A stretch of 10,558 bases of DNA. It comes from CAZAKZ01 sp964485695. Lineage in GTDB: Bacteria > Planctomycetota > JAFGQW01. The notes below the pieces were generated by a model. That model was given only the letters and a program-made list of their open reading frames with translations. It ran no database searches and was not told the DNA's origin. The DNA is taken from assembly GCA_964485695.1 (NCBI GenBank), contig CAZAKZ010000173.1, positions 1-10,558 on the forward strand, written 5' to 3'. Below are positions 8,001-10,558 of the stretch, piece by piece. Both the position numbers and the translations under genes were made by a program. The number at the start of each line of letters is the position of its first letter. Within the stretch, counting starts at the first letter, position 1.

Positions 8001-8212
8001 GCGGGCCCGACCCGGAACCCGCCACCTGGTATCCCCCGGGGAACACGGTGGAGAACCCGTGCAAGAACTGGGAGACGGATATCAGCAAGATCCGGAAACA
8101 GGGCGACCTCCGTCACCTCCGCTTCCGGATCCTGTTCGACATCGGCAAGCGGGATAAAGGAGTGTCCGCGCCCAACGAGGTGGCTATCGAGAAGATCGTG
8201 ATCCGGTACTGA
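5039..8212 (+). CDS. Large exported protein: Ig-like (Big_5/SbsA type) domains plus glycine-rich region
   Basis: The 1,057-residue product begins with a basic stretch (KKPRRLNRWFR), a hydrophobic core (LILGLALVCI) and Cys32, followed by TGGSGGGSGG, which looks like a surface linker. Cys29 or Cys32 could be lipidated, but neither has a standard lipobox (VCIQC), so lipoprotein status is only likely. Residues about 45-140 form a Big_5 Ig-like domain (NDSIEIVFSEDVDP, then FTPQLP...LPDTEYTV). A second copy is at about 345-445 (ATEVRITFSEALNP). Residues about 560-900 are very glycine-rich with recurring rungs: TLRLEGIVDASG (619), SLEVRGKAALLATGG (812), SVTVQGGVTLDATGG (860). These suggest stacked beta-strands separated by Gly loops. 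Residues about 900-1057 are unassigned. Big_5 domains are common in surface proteins; the substrate or partner is unknown. It is divergent from plsC across a 340-bp gap. Confidence 0.85.
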   Translation: MYTCSNPKKPRRLNRWFRTMLILGLALVCIQCTGGSGGGSGGSFEVLDFSATLQSPRVYLNDSIEIVFSEDVDPRTVFSGIYIYPSSGAGSRRAFGNYTVKGNRVIFTPQLPTSPTLDDGGFLPDTEYTVCVPRPHDACSVYIQNAPGVRNTSGRGLNGTRTERFITVKVSGSSDAFRPERARMRPEVVRVTVADAVGVEQVLNPVVNLVSGQVWHAGVLSTLSAVPPTTMVPGTTTEVPSYWYVSSPLVETVTSPFDPLKDVASRDPLAVVLSGPSRTLVEDEFRDRGGVLTIRDSSSPPVEASWAVATNTSAEVVTLKGSGPNFDTVGYRTPPFTAEVSQGITRRVAPGDALKATEVRITFSEALNPFSVSLDNFAMYRVTDGSGGLKYDPIAPASTLKGASRQGITHEILDGQSAVTLRPLAGFPRSRPNEPATVVVFMRTLQEENWVDPARKNRGIRDLNDFPLAYPRRTGWIRALDDGNDPVTLGYIHPLPYTGAGTAPENIQVAWAFQTRSDLVGLDAIVEDFDDDTHVSTTCHTTASWTRSGRAGLYSTFGYGGNGSDGDRTVTGSLTLDSDTRTPGPDGAVAWNFENLVVTPQGTLTLKGKYPIRINAMRTLRLEGIVDASGRSGVSGPPGKASAVGRIPGGRGGPGGGAGADANTHPALGALPQELRGGPGYPKATTCMDLNKSDNRLVGLESNCGGGFGGNRGTPVGIVFRDGCSGNGGGHAADGNPTDYNCQNILRFGREFGLKWVVTTGPGGVGTLTGAAAGGAGGNAVASTGIPSPGDDIVGGSGGGGGGGVEFQCAGSLEVRGKAALLATGGGGGAGFSTVVGSSTVRGGWGAGGAGGSLWLSATSVTVQGGVTLDATGGIGNPNPSRPGWDGNGGLGYIIVRDRGGSPAIQTGATITPAVVSQRSLFNPSVNGKSEAYSAWYDSGKAAPDWHFDSSDPQTGLAVPGRDLEWLNEPVQWQTVTLMFQGARHRDGGPDPEPATWYPPGNTVENPCKNWETDISKIRKQGDLRHLRFRILFDIGKRDKGVSAPNEVAIEKIVIRY

Positions 8213-8342
8213 GTTTGGACAACCGGATGCCCACTCCCGCCATCATGACCTGGATTTTTTTTGAAAATCCTGTTAACCCGCGCTGTTCTGCTGCGACTCA
8301 CCGCCCGACCGCGTACCGATCCCCCGGAAGCGGAGCAGCACC
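8213..8342. other. Intergenic gap with T-run hairpin
   Basis: GGATTTT (8252-8258) and AAAATCC (8264-8270) form a 7-bp AT-rich stem around a T-rich loop, 40 bases after the stop at 8212. The stem is weak and no T-run follows it, so it is only a poor terminator candidate. TTGAAA at 8261-8266 could be a -35 for the next gene, but TGTTCT 17 bp later is a poor -10. Confidence 0.3.
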
Positions 8343-8891
8343 ATGGAACGACCTCGACTGCGGGAGATCATCCGTAACTTTCCCGAGAACGGGATGAAAA
8401 TCCTCCTGGAGAACCCGAAGAACGTCCGCGACCTCCTTGCCCTCACGGGCCGGGGGATTGTGGAGGATGTCGATTTCGACCAATCGACGTCCGTGAAGGA
8501 GACGTTCGTCAAGCGATCGTACCGCCACGTGGAGGCGGATGTGGTGCTACATGCGCCGCTGGTTCCGGAGCAGGAAGGGAAGAAGAGGCTCTGGATCTAC
8601 ATCCTCATCGAGCACCAGTCTGAGAAGGATCCGACCATGCCGCTCCGGATGCTGGAGTACGTGGTGGAGATCTACCGGTTCCAGGAGCGAGAGTGGAGGT
8701 GGCATCACGGGTCGCATGAGCGCCTTCGCTTCGAGCCCGTGCTGCCGGTTGTATTTTACACGGGGAGTAGCCGCTGGGACGATGTGGGAACGCTCGCGGA
8801 CCTTGTCACACCCGGCGAGCGATTCCAGAACGAGATACCTGTCCTGCATCCCCTGTTCCTGAGCCTGCCGCTGTCGCGTCCGAGGTTCTGA
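8343..8891 (+). CDS. Rpn/YhgA-family (Transposase_31, PD-(D/E)XK) nuclease, N-terminal fragment
   Basis: Residues 1-175 carry the nuclease half of the Rpn family, known for recombination-promoting DNA endonucleases (E. coli RpnA relatives). The nuclease core is visible: Asp66 in VEADVVLH, then IYILIEHQSEKDPTMPLRMLEY with the family's IEHQS block at 89-93, then LPVVFYTG at 134-141. A GGAG lies 8 bases before the ATG at 8343. The match to the family ends at HPLFLSL (169-175). After this the frame reads seven unrelated residues (PLSRPRF) and stops at 8891. The continuation is found in another frame (residues listed in the next entry), so this is the 5' half of a frameshifted gene rather than a short protein. 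The nuclease half has no visible loss of core residues. Confidence 0.8.
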   Translation: MERPRLREIIRNFPENGMKILLENPKNVRDLLALTGRGIVEDVDFDQSTSVKETFVKRSYRHVEADVVLHAPLVPEQEGKKRLWIYILIEHQSEKDPTMPLRMLEYVVEIYRFQEREWRWHHGSHERLRFEPVLPVVFYTGSSRWDDVGTLADLVTPGERFQNEIPVLHPLFLSLPLSRPRF

Positions 8892-8917
8892 AGACGGAGG
8901 GTGGTTTCTTCGGGTGG

Positions 8918-9391
8918 GTGCTCCAGCTGACGCAGGCCCGGAACGAGGAGCGTGGTGCGTTCCGGCGGCTCCTTGCTCGAATCATTCGCCACCTTGGATC
9001 CATACCGGAGGCGGACCGCGCTCGCTGGCAGGGGTTTCTTGAGTACATCCACGCCCTGGTATATCATGTACGGCACCCCGAGGAGCAGCCTTGGCTCCAG
9101 CAGGAGATCGAGGCCTCCGTGGTGACAGACACCCGCCGACAGGAGGTGTTCAGGATGGGAAAGACGATTGCAGAAGACCTGATGGAAAAGGGGCATGCTG
9201 AAGGCCATGCCCGGGGTCAGCTTGAAAAGGCCCGTGCGACCCTGATCCGTCTGCTGCGTGTTCGTTTCGGTGAGCTGCCCGAGAAGACAGAGACGGTAAT
9301 CCAGGCCGAGAGCGATCTGGAACGGCTGGATACATGGCTGGATCGGTTTGTCACTGCGGAATCCCTGGAGGACGTCGGTATCGGGTTTTGA
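8918..9391 (+). CDS. Rpn/YhgA-family nuclease, C-terminal fragment (frameshifted)
   Basis: This 157-residue frame is the C-terminal half of the same gene. It reads RLLARIIRHLG, then RRQEVFRMGKTIAEDLMEKGHAEG, a charged Gly/Glu/Lys-rich linker, and the family's tail RVRFGELPEKTETVIQ...LERLDTWLDRF...AESLEDV. The frame is open leftwards past the nominal GTG at 8918 and reads PAAVASEVLKTEGGFFGWVL from 8864 on, which joins naturally after HPLFLSL of the upstream frame. A one-base loss (or an equivalent net change) between about 8855 and 8880 would restore one ORF of about 349 residues, the usual family length. No slippery heptamer is visible there, so programmed frameshifting is unlikely. The GTG has no well-placed ribosome site. 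Confidence 0.75.
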   Translation: MLQLTQARNEERGAFRRLLARIIRHLGSIPEADRARWQGFLEYIHALVYHVRHPEEQPWLQQEIEASVVTDTRRQEVFRMGKTIAEDLMEKGHAEGHARGQLEKARATLIRLLRVRFGELPEKTETVIQAESDLERLDTWLDRFVTAESLEDVGIGF

Positions 9392-9392
9392 G

Positions 9393-9416
9393 CGGAGTCT
9401 GCACTCGCAGACTCCG
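9393..9416. terminator. Hairpin between convergent genes
   Basis: CGGAGTCTGC (9393-9402) and GCAGACTCCG (9407-9416) form a perfect 10-bp stem with the loop ACTC. It begins two bases after the stop of the Rpn C-terminal frame and lies before the minus-strand gene that ends at 9441, so it could end both transcripts. No T-run follows on either strand, which makes intrinsic termination less certain. Confidence 0.6.
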
Positions 9417-9440
9417 GACTGAAACTCTGCCGCGGCCGAT

Positions 9441-10478
9441 TCACAGCACGAACCAGTGGGTGTTGGTGACTTCGAGGATGTTCGTGCCCCTATAAATGAC
9501 CCCGGCCACGAAGATGGCCATGTCGTTCATCTTAGGTAGGCCCGGAGGGATGTTCACCTGGGCAGAGGCATTCCCCTTGGAATCGAGGGTGCCCTGAAAG
9601 TCCTGGAAGGTGCCCGGTGCCCACCCCAAGGCCGACGTGATGAAGAGCGGATGAGTCACGTCGAGGTCCAGCCATTCGCCGTTCGGGAACTTCATTCCTG
9701 GTCTACGAGCAGGGCTGGCGGCCAGGATATAGGATGCTCCGGCAGCAAGCGAATCCCGGCTCTGTACGTTGACCGTGACGACGCCCGGGGCGGTCGGTGC
9801 TTGACGGCACACAAGGGACCGGCTGCCGTAGACCTCGATGCCGGTTATCCCCTGACCCTGGGGAACCCCGGAAGAGAACATGGTCACAACGGCTTTTTGC
9901 GAGAGGTCGTACTTGAGTATCGAATGCGCAGGGGGAGCCGTTACGTGTACAACCCAGGCGAAGTCGTCTTGCGTGATCTTGATGGCGTTCGGGATAGAAG
10001 GATAGTACAGAGTATTCATGGCGCCCATCTTGTCCACTCGCAACAATCCCGTACTACCACCGACGATGTAGTCCCCGGATCGAGGGTGAACTTCAACAGC
10101 GTAGAACCCTTGGATTCCGGGGGCCATGGCCAGGGTGGTCATCGTGCCCAGCCGGTTCGCCCTCAACATCCACGCGGGTGACCAGGTGACGATGACGTAG
10201 GGAAGGTCCCCTCCCGGGTGCGAACCTGGATCCCGGTCAATGGTTATTTCGTTGAAACCGGGGTTCGTGTTGAACTGGGTGAAGGTAGTTATCACGCCGG
10301 TGGAGTGGTCGACGCCGAGGATGTAGTTTTTCCTCGGATACGTATGGGGGCTATTCACTGAAAGCACCCACCTTCCATCGTGATCGAGCTCGTAGCCATC
10401 GCTGAAGAAGTCGGGAAAGGGAAAGTTGGCGATCGTCGTGGATGTACCGCCGGGATGAATGTTCACGAGGTAACCCAA
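9441..10478 (-). CDS. Beta-propeller protein with C-terminal beta domain, 5' end missing or disrupted
   Basis: The readable part (345 residues) has five recurring blades about 42-51 residues apart, each around 'L-x-V-D/N-x-x-G-x-x-T-T': LVNIHPGGTSTTIA (4), ILGVDHSTGVITTF (53), MLRANRLGTMTTLA (104), LLRVDKMGAMNTL (145) and ILKYDLSQKAVVTMF (187). This suggests an NHL- or SMP-30-like propeller. Residues about 235-345 form a separate domain (SLAAGASYILAAS, then LDSKGNASAQVNIPPGLP, then VAGVIYRGTNILEVTNTHWF). I recall the same C-terminal pattern in many planctomycete secreted proteins, but its role is unknown to me. The only start in frame is TTG 10478, without a ribosome site. The frame is open upstream to a TAA at 10521-10523, and no signal peptide is visible. 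The gene is therefore truncated, frameshifted, or continues in another frame past the window edge. Confidence 0.65.
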   Translation of the reverse strand: MGYLVNIHPGGTSTTIANFPFPDFFSDGYELDHDGRWVLSVNSPHTYPRKNYILGVDHSTGVITTFTQFNTNPGFNEITIDRDPGSHPGGDLPYVIVTWSPAWMLRANRLGTMTTLAMAPGIQGFYAVEVHPRSGDYIVGGSTGLLRVDKMGAMNTLYYPSIPNAIKITQDDFAWVVHVTAPPAHSILKYDLSQKAVVTMFSSGVPQGQGITGIEVYGSRSLVCRQAPTAPGVVTVNVQSRDSLAAGASYILAASPARRPGMKFPNGEWLDLDVTHPLFITSALGWAPGTFQDFQGTLDSKGNASAQVNIPPGLPKMNDMAIFVAGVIYRGTNILEVTNTHWFVL

Positions 10479-10558
10479 ATAGGGGGTACAGCTGCTGCGG
10501 CCGGTCGCTACCCAATGCCGTTAAGCTCCAGGAGGCTGCGGACTGAAGCGCGTCCTGC

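Noticed and set aside
6923..8116. 397-codon antisense frame opposite the glycine-rich gene
   Set aside because: It is the reverse reading of Gly codons (Ala/Pro/Gly-rich), with no domain or ribosome site.
8855..8891. Programmed -1 frameshift in the Rpn gene
   Set aside because: There is no slippery heptamer and no obvious downstream stimulatory stem, and the family is not known for recoding.
9413..10548. CGGACTGAA at both ends of the propeller gene as transposon-type direct repeats
   Set aside because: It is only nine bases, with no terminal inverted repeats or transposase, and is compatible with chance.
1..10558. Defence system, CRISPR array or toxin-antitoxin module
   Set aside because: There is no repeat-spacer array, no paired small ORFs and no defence domain. 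The Rpn nuclease alone does not make a defence system.

Overview
The window is about 10.5 kb of GC-rich bacterial DNA. It carries six protein-coding loci, and most encode secreted or envelope proteins rather than enzymes. The mix is a protein of pre-peptidase C-terminal (PPC) repeats, a large exported TPR protein, a 1,057-residue glycine-rich protein with Ig-like domains, an Rpn/YhgA-type nuclease-transposase relic, and a beta-propeller protein with a recurring C-terminal beta domain. This resembles large-genome environmental lineages, and Planctomycetota is my best guess. Acidobacteriota or Myxococcota are alternatives. There is no rRNA or other marker gene, so the taxonomy is inference.

Layout. 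(1) 14-1120 (+): PPC-repeat protein, probably missing its true N-terminus. (2) 1121-1176: short gap with two dyads that share one centre. (3) 1177-3813 (+): exported TPR protein built from an ancient internal duplication of about 400 residues. (4) 3814-3909: convergent gap with a near-perfect 14-bp hairpin, probably a two-way terminator. (5) 3910-4698 (-): PlsC-type acyltransferase. (6) 4699-5038: divergent regulatory gap with a TetR-like operator candidate on the plsC side and a 25-bp near-palindrome on the other side. (7) 5039-8212 (+): large exported protein with Ig-like and glycine-rich parts. (8) 8343-9391 (+): Rpn-family gene broken by one frameshift. (9) 9393-9416: perfect 10-bp hairpin between convergent genes. 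(10) 9441-about 10520 (-): beta-propeller protein with no credible start codon, so partial or broken.

The PPC and TPR genes are co-oriented 56 bp apart and may be co-transcribed. The plsC and large secreted-protein genes are divergent, each with its own dyad near the start. Nothing in the sequence links these genes into one pathway. I see no CRISPR array, tRNA, rRNA, toxin-antitoxin pair or defence island. The observations most worth following are the TPR duplication, the candidate lipid-regulator operator before plsC, the dyads before the secreted-protein genes, and the two damaged genes at the right end.
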